In this document: in pieces, positions 8,923 through 16,610 of the stretch
How the letters are laid out: each line of letters starts with the position of its first letter
Position numbering within the stretch: position 1 is the stretch's first letter
Assembly: GCA_001579985.1 (NCBI GenBank)
Contig: LRSR01007037.1
Location: forward strand, 1 to 25,102
Origin: Hypsibius dujardini
Lineage: Eukaryota; Tardigrada; Eutardigrada; Parachela; Hypsibiidae
DNA length: 25,102 nucleotides
Direction: 5' to 3'
The notes under the pieces: generated by a model
Seen by the model: only the letters and a program-made list of their open reading frames with translations
Database searches by the model: none
Told to the model about the DNA's origin: nothing
Program-made: the position numbers and the translations under genes

Positions 8923-10352
8923 TTAGAAATGAGCGAAAAACTGCTTGTCCAGACATCTTCCATATTCCTCGGGATAAAATTCGTTCCAGTCCGACATCAT
9001 CGCTACCAACATCGTATCAGCTCCATATTTGTTTAATCCCTGCAATACATACATAATTATTATACAATCCTATCGAAGAAAGCCGATATGGTACAGATAT
9101 GGTACATCGCATTTGGACAATAGAGATTTCGCTCGCCAACATAAGGACTCGATTAGACAAACACAAATTTTTGGCTACGCGCATTACCGTTTTCTTTTTG
9201 CTTTTGGCTACGCGCACTACCGTTTTCCGTTTGCTTTGGCTACGCGCACTATCGTTTTCCGTTTGCTTTGGCTACGCGCACTATCGTTTTCCGTTTGCTT
9301 TGGCTACGCGCACTACCGTTTTCCTTTTGCTTTTGGCTATGCGCACTACCGTTTTTCGTTTGCTTTTGGCTACGCGCACTACCGTTTTCCGTATGCTGTA
9401 TTGGTTTCCCGTAAACAACGTACATTGATTTCCCACTTCTACGCAAGTTGTATGTATATGAGCTCGACATTGTGGATTGTGCCGAAAGGAGTTTTGGTAG
9501 CTTGAAAATGGAAGTATCTGTCGCGGAAGATCAGGACCCAGTTCCTTTATCCCTCACTGTGCTCCCATGGCGTTTTTGGTCTGAATAAAAGCTATTTTGC
9601 TGTATTCTACGCAAGAAAAGTTTAGGCCTATGAAGAATTGTTTTTGTTTTAGCCGTGGGGAATCAAATGAGATGAAAAACATCATGGAATCGGCAAAGTT
9701 CTCAAAGTCCTTTTGCTCCGGAAAAATCAATCAATCAACGCTGAACCCAATGCGTTATCTCTATTAGGCGTTTTAGAACATACGTACCGTAATCTCCCGA
9801 CCTCAAGGAAAAGTTAAGCCCCACCCCCTCCAGTCATCGGTGACTGAACAGTTAAGCCCCACCCCCCCTCCGGTCATCGGTAACTGTTCAATTGGATTCA
9901 CTGTGTTGTGATTGGTTGAAATGCAGGACCAAGTTGGCAGCGATTGATTGATTGATTAAGCGGAATTTCTTGACGCACACATTGGATCAGTTGATTGATT
10001 GATTGTAGGTAAACAATAGCAAACAGTGATGAACAGATAAAATCCGGGGTGGATCAAATTAACTGGTAGGGCAAAAAAGTGTTCCTTGAGTAATGACTTA
10101 TGTAATGTCAGATTGAGATGTCGGTTTGCGAAACCTCTCTAATGTCCGGCAAGATATTGTAAGCATCCGGCTTNAAAAGTGTTCCTTGAGTAATGACTTA
10201 TGTAATGTCAGATTGAGATGTCGGTTTGCGAAACCTCTCTAATGTCCGGCAAGATATTGTAAGCATCCGGCTTAATTATATGGTAAGTGGTCAGCAGTTG
10301 CTGAGCTCCGGCACTAGGAGGATTGTGATATACGTTCGGATAAATCTCAAGT
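8923..10352 (-). CDS. Unrecognised protein, 3' exons (about 167 residues visible)
   Basis: I do not recognise this gene. Five minus-strand exons join in phase: 10352-10235, 9715-9558, 9517-9443, 9131-9095 and 9039-8923. Successive peptides include EIYPNVYHNPPSAGAQQLL, FADSMMFFISFDSPRLKQKQ, FFIGLNFSCVEYSKIAFIQ, FHFQATKTPFGTIHNVELI and MLVAMMSDWNEFYPEEYGR, ending in KQFFAHF. The last exon is best supported: acceptor TGTATTGCAG, a natural stop, and AATAAA 45 bases later. The second exon has donor GTGAGG and a 40-base following intron. The 37-base fourth exon and the acceptor of the first are weak. The composition is mixed and globular, with no transmembrane segment visible. The start and any signal peptide lie upstream and were not found; palindromic MITE copy 4 and a + strand gene begin there. 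A ~32-bp minisatellite fills intron 9132-9442. Confidence 0.55.
9171..9398. repeat. 31-33 bp minisatellite, seven copies
   Basis: Unit TTGGCTACGCGCACTACCG followed by TTTTCCGTTTGCT, with one to four changes per copy. It sits in a predicted intron of the unrecognised gene. Because the unit is 31-33 bp, every frame is cycled, giving spurious Arg/Phe-rich ORFs. Confidence 0.92.
9783..10090. mobile_element. MITE family E, copy 1 (degenerate)
   Basis: This is an inverted relative of the copy at 10685. It reads GTACCGTAATCTCCCGACCT at the left and ends in GGCAAAAAAGTGTTCCTTGAG. The body contains AGTTAAGCCCCACCCCCTCC (tandemly duplicated here), (GATT)n tracts, GTAAACAATAGCAAAC and ATCCGGGGTGGATCAAATTA. 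It falls in an intron of the unrecognised minus-strand gene. Confidence 0.85.
10075..10273. repeat. Perfect 99-bp direct duplication around a single N (probable assembly artefact)
   Basis: 10075-10173 and 10175-10273 look identical base for base and are separated only by the N at 10174. Perfect identity with an N exactly between the copies is what a scaffold join of two overlapping contig ends would leave. The second copy contains the 3' part and donor of an exon of the unrecognised gene, so the real locus probably has that exon end once. Confidence 0.9.
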
Positions 10353-10391
10353 CTCGGTTGCGCAGACGTGAAGCATCATTACGTGAAGTAC

Positions 10392-10516
10392 TACACACGT
10401 AGCAAAAATTGTGCGCTAACCGAGTTAAGCCATCACGCTCGTTGTATGGCTGTTGTACACAGCCGTCGAGTTGAAGTGCTTAATTCGGTCAGCGCAAGGT
10501 TTTTGCCACGTGTGTA
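10392..10516. mobile_element. Palindromic MITE, family A, copy 4
   Basis: Same 125-bp palindrome as at 1867, in the opposite orientation as judged by the central CTCGTTGTATGGCTG. TA at both ends. Confidence 0.9.
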
Positions 10517-10595
10517 GCATGGCTAGATCTAGTGTCTAGTTAAGAACCGTTTTCGGCTAGTTAATAACTGATTCTCATTTTCGCTGCACATAATA

Positions 10596-10685
10596 ATGAA
10601 GACTTTTGCAGTGATTGTTCTGCTGTCCGGCTCGTCCCTCATTCAGTGGGTGCACTCTTCTCCCGTCAAGGGACCCCTTACAAAG
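10596..10685 (+). CDS. Signal-peptide exon of a secreted protein (rest unresolved)
   Basis: Thirty codons begin MKTFAVIVLLSGSSLIQW and continue VHSSPVKGPLTK: a basic start, a hydrophobic core and a small-residue cleavage region, so a convincing secretory signal. It is the only good + strand coding start in the window. The exon ends ACAAAG/GTACCG, and that GT lies in the terminal repeat of MITE family E copy 2, which begins exactly here. A candidate last + strand exon has acceptor CCCTTTGCAG at 13659-13668. Joined in phase 0 it gives a short Cys-rich tail; phase 1 would give VPHGVGEMYESTIG to PELGK and stop at 13838. Neither is proven, and the gene may be broken by the insertions. Confidence 0.5.
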
Positions 10686-11243
10686 GTACCGTATTCCCCC
10701 GATCTCAAGGGACACTTTTTTGCCTTACCAGTTAATTTGATCCACCCCGGATCTTATCTGTTCATCACCGTTTGCTATTGTTTACCTGCAATCAATCAAT
10801 CAATTGATCTAATTTGTGCGTCAAGAAATCCCTATTAATCAATCAATCAATCGCTGCTAAGTTGCGCTTAAATTTCAACCAATCACGACACAGTGAATCC
10901 CATTGAACAGTCAACCGATGACTGGAGGGGGCGGGGCTTAACTGTCCCTTGAGATCGGGGGACTAACGCGTTCTTTATGGGAGGAATTCACAATTCCCTT
11001 GGGTAGTAGGATCAGACCCTACGCCGTGTTACAGCACGACTTGTAATTTTCAAATAAATAAATTTCAAACAAAGACGTCTCGCAGCCGGTTGAAATTCTA
11101 TTGCCATTGATTGCCATTGATACCGAAATTCCAAACAGTTACAATTTATTGCATTGATTGATTGATCCAAGGAATCTGTGATGCAGTCGCATTATGGTTT
11201 GATGCAGTGTGATTCGATTGATTGACGAGTTGTGCAAAGTGAT

Positions 11244-12210
11244 TTTTAAAAAGAGCGAGTTTGCTCCGAACAATAGAACTGGCGGTGGAAATGCCACTAG
11301 GAGTACCGGTAGAAGTACCGGTAGAAGTACCGGTAGAAGTACCATCAGTTATGCCAGTAAACGTGCCGCTTATCTTTTGATATATACCAAATGGAGCAAA
11401 TGATATATAGCTTACTGCTAGTAGAGAGTGTGCTAGGTCTTAACGTACCCAAACAAATAAGATTATGCCAGAGTGTAAATAAAAGCGGGTTGCTCCGAAC
11501 AATAGAACTGGCGGTGAAAATGCCATTAGAAGTACCAGTGGAAGTACAATTTCAAACACCGGTAGAAGTACCGGTAGAAGTGCAATGAGTTATGCTAGAA
11601 GTGCCGCTAAGTTTTTGATATATACTACATGTATGAAATGATATATAGCTCACTGTTAGTAGAGAGTGTGCTAGGTCCAAATATACCCAAACAAATAAGA
11701 AAGATTATGCCAGAGTGTAAGTAAAGCAGGTTTGCTCCGAACCGGTAGAAGTACCGGTAGAAGTACCATCAGTTATGCCAGTAGAAGTGCCGCTAACCTT
11801 TTGTTATTATTGATACTGCCCTTGATTCAGGATTTCAAGATTTGGTATATACGAAAAGATTAGCGGCACTTCTACTGGCATAACTGATGGTACTTCTACC
11901 GGTACTTCTAATGGCAATTCCACCGCCAGTTCTATTGTTCGGAGCAACCCGCTTTTATTTACACTCTGGCATAATCTTTCTTATTTGTCTGGGTACGTTA
12001 AGACCTAGCACACTCTCTACTAGCAGTAAGCTATATACCATTTGCTACATTTGGTATATATCAAAAGATAAGCGGCACGTCTACTGGCATAACTGATAGT
12101 ACTTCTACCGGTACTTCTACCTGTATTTCTACCGGTACTTCTACCGGTACTTCTAATGGCATTTCCACCGCCAGTTCTATTGTTCGGAGCAAACTCGCTC
12201 TTTTTAAAAA
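11244..12210. repeat. Tandem then inverted ~240-bp units inside the foldback element
   Basis: Units starting near 11244, 11483 and 11726 share TTTGCTCCGAACAATAGAAC, a variable number of AGTACCGGTAGA repeats, GTTATGCCAGTA, a GATATATA stretch and TAGAGAGTGTGCTAGGTC. From 11859 the same modules run in reverse. The centre is 11804-11858. Confidence 0.9.
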
Positions 12211-12330
12211 TCAATTTGCACAACTCGTCAATCAATCGAATCACACTGCATCAAACCATAATGCGACTGCATTACGGATTCCTTCGATCAATCAGTCAAT
12301 GCAATATTCAATCAAGGGAAAAAATGATTC

Positions 12331-12591
12331 TCATGGTAGACAACACGTACAATATCCTACTTCAATTTCGGCAACAGTTAACTTTCCAGTTAGAACATCT
12401 AATTCCCACAAATACTCATTGTTTAAGTTGTAACTGTTTGGAATTTCGGTATCAATGAGAATTTCAACCGGCTGCGAGACGTCTTCCACCTCCATCCGAA
12501 CTTCCGCCACGTCAACCGGCTCCGGAAATATGGGCTGGGAGTTTTGCGCAGGCATATCCCCACATTTTTGGCCTTTGGCACGAGTATTCAT
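12331..12591 (-). CDS. Short ORF in the foldback element, possible remnant of an element protein
   Basis: 86 codons begin MNTRAKGQKCGDMPAQNSQ with AAAATGA context and contain FPEPVDVAEVRMEVEDVSQP. The left arm of the element, read on the + strand near 11074, encodes the related DVSQPVEILL, then DTEIPNSYNL. A basic start followed by acidic, valine-rich sequence could be the beginning of a transposon or gag-like protein, but no zinc knuckle, protease or catalytic motif follows. The ORF lies in a part of the right arm (12490-12785) that has no partner in the left arm. Confidence 0.3.
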   Translation of the reverse strand: MNTRAKGQKCGDMPAQNSQPIFPEPVDVAEVRMEVEDVSQPVEILIDTEIPNSYNLNNEYLWELDVLTGKLTVAEIEVGYCTCCLP

Positions 12592-12928
12592 TTTAAAATT
12601 CGAGGAGTTGCTAAAACACGACAACAACAAAATTTCTGGCAAAAAGTTCTAAGTTATTTGGAATTCCAGCTTTTCAGAGTGGAATAGCGCGAATAAAACG
12701 ACGACGTTGTCCAAAGTTGGTCAGTCGAAATTAGTCCTACACCTGTTTTAAATGGACGCAGCAAAACTGCAAAGCGCTTCGAAGAGGAGGACAAGTTTAT
12801 TTGAAAATTACAAGTCGTGCTGTAACACGGCGTAGGGTCTGATCCTACTACCCAAGGGAATTGTGAATTCCTCCCATAAAGAACGCGTCGGGGGACTACG
12901 GTACCCGAACTCTTGTCTGCATTTCGTG

Positions 12929-13053
12929 TACGCACGTGGCAAAAACCTTCCGCTGATCGAATTAAGCACTTTAACTCGACGGCTGTGTACAACAGCCATG
13001 TAACGAGTGTAATGGCTTAACTCGGTTAGCGCAAACTTTTTGCCACATGTGTA
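12929..13053. mobile_element. Palindromic MITE, family A, copy 5
   Basis: 125-bp palindrome with TA at both ends, 24 bases beyond the end of MITE family E copy 2, so it adds to the insertions downstream of the signal-peptide exon. Confidence 0.9.
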
Positions 13054-13207
13054 ATGTACATTATAACGCGTGATTCGATGAGCACATTCCTGGACCATGG
13101 TCGGCTGAATTGTTTATCAAATATTTATAGGCACTCTTCTCTGGGAAATTGGATCTCGCGACGACCCTGGCCATGGTGGCGAGTCTCGCACGTAAGAAAT
13201 GACTACA

Positions 13208-13590
13208 GTAAGCGACAGAATTCAATCTAATGGAGGGTCCCGGAAATGGGCAAAAGGGGCGGAGCTCCGGCGTAAGACTTGAACAATCAACCAATCAACT
13301 AGTGGAGCTCCGGCGTAAGACTGGAACAATCAACCAATCAACTAGCGGAGCTCCGGCGTATTACTTAGACAATCAATCAATCAACTAGTGGAGCTCCGGC
13401 GTAAGACTTGAACAATCAACCAATCAACTAGCGGAGCTCCGGCGTAATACTTGGACAATCAACCAATCAACAGCGCTCCGATTGCTTCGGAGCTCCGGTG
13501 GTTGATTGGTCGATTGTTCAGGTATTATCCCTGCCCCGCCCCCTTTGCCCATTTCCGGGACCCTACTTTAGATTAGCTTCTGTCGCTTTC
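13208..13590. mobile_element. Foldback MITE, family B, copy 2, with expanded internal tandem repeat
   Basis: The arms match the copy at 1399 (GTAAGCGACAGAATTCAATC ... GGCAAAAGGGGCGG, and the inverse near 13530-13590). Between them is a tandem array at 13261-13475 of about five ~43-bp units: GGAGCTCCGGCGTAAGACTT followed by GAACAATCAACCAATCAACT. The short copy has a single such unit, so the array grew inside this element. Confidence 0.9.
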
Positions 13591-14005
13591 TGTACTGGAT
13601 GCAACAACGCCCGATATCATCAATTTCAATCCAGTTGCCGTCGTTCCGACCCTTTGCAGCTGTGCCACACGGCGTGGGTGAGATGTATGAGTCAACCATC
13701 GGAATGTCGGCTGAGGAGATGTTGCCGCTCATATTGCTGCTCGCACAACAGAAAGGCACACCATCCGGAGGCGGTTTAGCTGCACTGGCCAGTGGTATCC
13801 CCGCACCACCCAGTGTGGTGCCGGAATTGGGAAAATAACCAGCGGTGATATAAGAACCACATGAACGACACTGTAATTGCCAATATTGTTCGTTCCCTAT
13901 GACATTTCTAATGCCCGGTCCTCTGAACCTTTGCTTTCGAAAAAGAACGAAGTACATCACAAAGACACCGTCGTGCCTTGGTCTGTTTGATTTTGAAAGC
14001 ATCAA
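13568..14005 (-). CDS. Unassigned ORF; coding strand uncertain
   Basis: The minus strand is open for 145 codons and reads GIRNVIGNEQYWQLQCRSCG, then ITAGYFPNSGTTLGGAGIPL and DGVPFCCASSNMSGNISSAD. Several Cys pairs and an internal acceptor-like ATTACAG (revcomp of 13871-13877) are visible. Its last codons come from the right arm of the family B MITE. The + strand of the same stretch also reads a plausible exon (VPHGVGEMYESTIGMSAEEM to PELGK, stop at 13838) behind a good acceptor (CCCTTTGCAG, 13659-13668). Only one can be real; I recognise neither. Confidence 0.25.
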   Translation of the reverse strand: MMLSKSNRPRHDGVFVMYFVLFRKQRFRGPGIRNVIGNEQYWQLQCRSCGSYITAGYFPNSGTTLGGAGIPLASAAKPPPDGVPFCCASSNMSGNISSADIPMVDSYISPTPCGTAAKGRNDGNWIEIDDIGRCCIQYRKRQKLI

Positions 14006-14028
14006 CTGGTCGGATCACTTGTTCACCA

Positions 14029-14195
14029 CTTGTCTGTCTGTCTGTCTGTCTGTCTGCCTGTCTGTCTGCCTGCCTGCTTCTATGTCTGCCTGCCTGCCTG
14101 TCTTGCTGTCTGTCTGCCTGCCTGTCTGTCTTGCTGTCTGTCTGCATGTCTGTCTCTTTGACTGCCTGCTTGCCTGCTTGCCTGTGTTGGCTGCC
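14029..14195. repeat. (TGTC)n/(TGCC)n microsatellite
   Basis: CTGTCTGTCTGCCTGCC units immediately downstream of the sulfotransferase gene's stop (14223). Confidence 0.9.
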
Positions 14196-14222
14196 TGTCT
14201 TGCGGTTTCCAGGTTACGGGGG

Positions 14223-15002
14223 TCATTTCGAACTTTTATTAATTTGCTCGATAGACACACCGTAGTTTACAGGCGCATTGTCAATGCCATGTCGCCTGAA
14301 AGCCTTCCATGCTGTATCAATTCGCTCTTTCACAATTCCGACTTCCGCAGTTGTAAACAGCCCCGGAAGTACTCTGGCTTTCCGTTTAGCTACACCGATT
14401 GAGTTTTGTACAACGCAGTTAACCCGAAAATCGTTAACTCTCACACCGAGGAAATCAGCTAAACGAAAGAGCTCATTCGACGTGTCGCTTTTAAGGTGTT
14501 CGTAGAATACCACATGGAGTTCGTGAGATCCATCCAGTGCGGTCAGGATCTGGTCCAGCCACTCCCTGCTCCGCTCAATCACAAAATTATGCCACGCTAA
14601 ACACAACAGCAAAACCATTCCCGACTAGTAAATGGCTACATTCGGTCGTATAAATGTATAAATGTGAGCAGCTGTACCATCGGTTCGGAAGACATCCGCA
14701 TCCGCAAGGGCTGTATGATTCCCCTGGGTATTCATCCGGTTAAAATCGGACACCAAGGCATCGAAGGGATTACGCACGAGAAGGATGACTTTAGTTGTGT
14801 TTTCCGATAACTGATGAAAGTAATGAACTTTGTACGCAATAAATCCGCCCGAGGTCAGCGGTGACATTTCACACTGAAAAGCTTGAACGGACCAAAAATC
14901 GGCTCTTAATAGTGCGAGTGCGGTACCATTCTACAACTTGCCTGTATCCGAGTGTCTATGCCTTCCATCTGCAATCCTGTCTATCTCTTTGCCTCCTCTG
15001 CA

Positions 15003-15039
<37 letters not shown>

Positions 15040-15672
15040 GCCTGTCTGTCTGCCTGTATGTCTGACTGTCTGACTGTCTGACTGTCTGTGTGTCTGTGTG
15101 TGTGTCTGTCTGTCTGTCTATCTATCTGTCTGCCTATCTGCCTTGCTGTCTGTCCGTTCAACTGGGAATTATCTACCCGATGTTCGTACCTGCCACTCTC
15201 ATGCTAAGCTCTCTGTACAGACTTCCGGTACACAATCCGGTCAACGACTCAATTAGCCACCGGAGCCACGTATTTCCACTTCCCTGCGTGCTGAGGAGAG
15301 CGGTCATAGGCAGCGGCAGTTTGCCACGGTACCGAAACACCCTTTGGCATTCAGAACCTACAACAGCAAAAATTCAGACGTTAAACAAATTACTAGTACT
15401 AATCACAACACCTTGTCTATCAAGCGTCTGTTACCTTTTGCGCTGGCGTACCAGACTCTTCGACGACTCAGAGTTCGCTGCAGCGTGGCTCTTTCAGTCA
15501 TTTCTCCCCTTGGCTTAACAGAGGCGGTTTCATCCAGCCGAGTAAACGTCATCAAGACACTGTCTTCCTCACTTTCCGGTCGAGAAACCTTGGCAATCGC
15601 AATCAACTGCAGCAACATGATGAGGAAGCACAAGGCGAACAGCTGGCCCCATTGGTAAAACTGACCCATCAC
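14223..15672 (-). CDS. WSCD-like membrane sulfotransferase (paralogue 1), complete
   Basis: Probably a Golgi sulfotransferase using PAPS; the acceptor is unknown. Four exons close in phase: 15672-15435, 15357-15190, 14881-14678 and 14596-14223, for 327 residues. A single membrane segment near the N-terminus (about 11-28, FALCFLIMLLQLIAIA) gives a type II topology. The PAPS 5'-phosphate loop is QGSGNTWLRWLIE (104-116). The 3'-phosphate site is LLVRNPFDALVSDF with Arg 172 and Ser 180, followed by GNHT. The C-terminal part starts WHNFVIERSREWLDQ. Human WSCD proteins carry WSC domains before the sulfotransferase; none is present here. The exon 3 acceptor (TTCAAG) was chosen over a nearby CAG because only it keeps frame, and the second paralogue has the same boundary. 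The start is the first of two adjacent Met codons. Confidence 0.88.
15001..15150. repeat. (TGTC)n microsatellite in sulfotransferase intron 2
   Basis: CTGTCTGT, CTGACTGT and TCTATCTG units within the intron 14882-15189. Confidence 0.92.
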
Positions 15673-16036
15673 AGAAGTCAGAAATATGAATCAAATTCTG
15701 TCTACATGAATCTCCACTGCAAGGGCAGGACGTGAAGACGACCCCATGCCTGAATGCCTGAATGCCTGAATGAGCTATCGCATGGGATCATACACTACTG
15801 CGGTATAGATTAAGAAGAGGACGCACTCTGCACAATGAGCGGCAGATGCTCGGGCGACTGCGTCGCAGTAGTCAAACTTGTTTCGAGCTCATACCGCCGG
15901 CAGACAATTACATCAAGTGGCCATCGACCGGAAGGAAAAACATTCCGACGATTCATCCGGCGTCTTCATCGTCGAGAGCTCTACTTTAGCCACGCCCACG
16001 CCCACGCCCACGCCCGACTAATTCGCAGTGTGTGAA
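15673..16036. other. Spacer between B3GALT and the downstream sulfotransferase
   Basis: About 370 bases separate the galactosyltransferase stop (16046) from the sulfotransferase ATG (15672). It contains a 10-bp TGCCTGAATG repeat (15748-15775) and a CCCACG repeat (15992-16015). No gene or clear promoter element is seen. Confidence 0.6.
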
Positions 16037-16042
16037 TTTATT
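16037..16042 (-). terminator. PolyA signal AATAAA of the galactosyltransferase gene
   Basis: AATAAA on the minus strand lies 4 bases past the TAA at 16048-16046, implying a very short 3' UTR. Confidence 0.6.
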
Positions 16043-16045
16043 ATT

Positions 16046-16569
16046 TTATAAATTAATCAGTGCTTTGGCGGTAATTTGCTCGAGTTTTCGGTACGCGGAG
16101 ATCATGAGCGCCGGATCATGGTAGCCGTGCACGGCGATCACAGAGTCGCGATAAAGACCGGCATTGCCGTCCACCAGCGGTAGGTGCTCGAAGAAGAAGG
16201 CATCCCCGCGGTGCTCACTCTCCACGTCCAGCATGTGCGCGACGATGGCGAGGTAGATGTCGTCGAACCGAAACAGCGGGATGAAGTGGGAGGCGTAGAA
16301 AAACTTCTCCGCCGTGTCTTTGGACAGTAGGACGCCGGCGGCTGTGATGTAGGGCGGATACCAGGAGCAGGGGTACTCGTCCGTGGAGATGTACCATTTG
16401 GACCAGCGCCACCGTTTGGGCTTCGAACCGGGAAAGCGGTACCCGAGGTAGATGTCTCTAGGAACTGTGGGATGAGACAGACTGTCACTAATCTGACAGA
16501 CAGACAGACAGACAAACAAACACGCAGGCAGGCAGATAGACAGACAGGCAGGCAGACAGACAGACAGGC

Positions 16570-16610
<41 letters not shown>

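Larger units (their letters stand above)
10966..12888. mobile_element. 1.92-kb foldback element with perfect 10-bp target-site duplication
   Basis: The two halves are inverted copies. ACGCGTTCTTTATGGGAGG at 10966 matches the inverted right end at 12888, and about 100 bp of each end pair, including GATCAGACCCTACGCCGTG. Inner arms pair again (11070-11310 with 12110-12480) down to a centre near 11831. The flanks CGGGGGACTA at 10956-10965 and 12889-12898 are identical, a 10-bp target duplication inside MITE family E. The middle carries ~240-bp tandem units with AGTACCGGTAGA runs. A 10-bp duplication and long complex inverted repeats resemble foldback or MULE-type transposons. No transposase is seen, so it is non-autonomous. 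Confidence 0.9.
10685..12905. mobile_element. MITE family E, copy 2, split by a foldback element
   Basis: Terminal inverted repeats GGTACCGTA(T/G)TCCCCCGATC continuing TCAAGGGACA. The left end is at 10685; the right end reads TGTCCCTTGAGATCGGGGG (10943-10961) and is completed by CGGTACC at 12899-12905, after a 1.9-kb insertion. Without the insertion the element is about 280 bp. The body is an inverted match of copy 1 at 9783. No coding capacity. Confidence 0.88.

Noticed and set aside
9171-9398. Regular repeats that could be taken for a CRISPR array
   Set aside because: Units are contiguous with no unique spacers, and the surroundings are eukaryotic genes with introns. This is a minisatellite.
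9797-12900. Reading the whole nested region as one giant inverted-repeat element
   Set aside because: Terminal repeats and the 10-bp duplication separate it into a family E MITE pair and a later foldback insertion.
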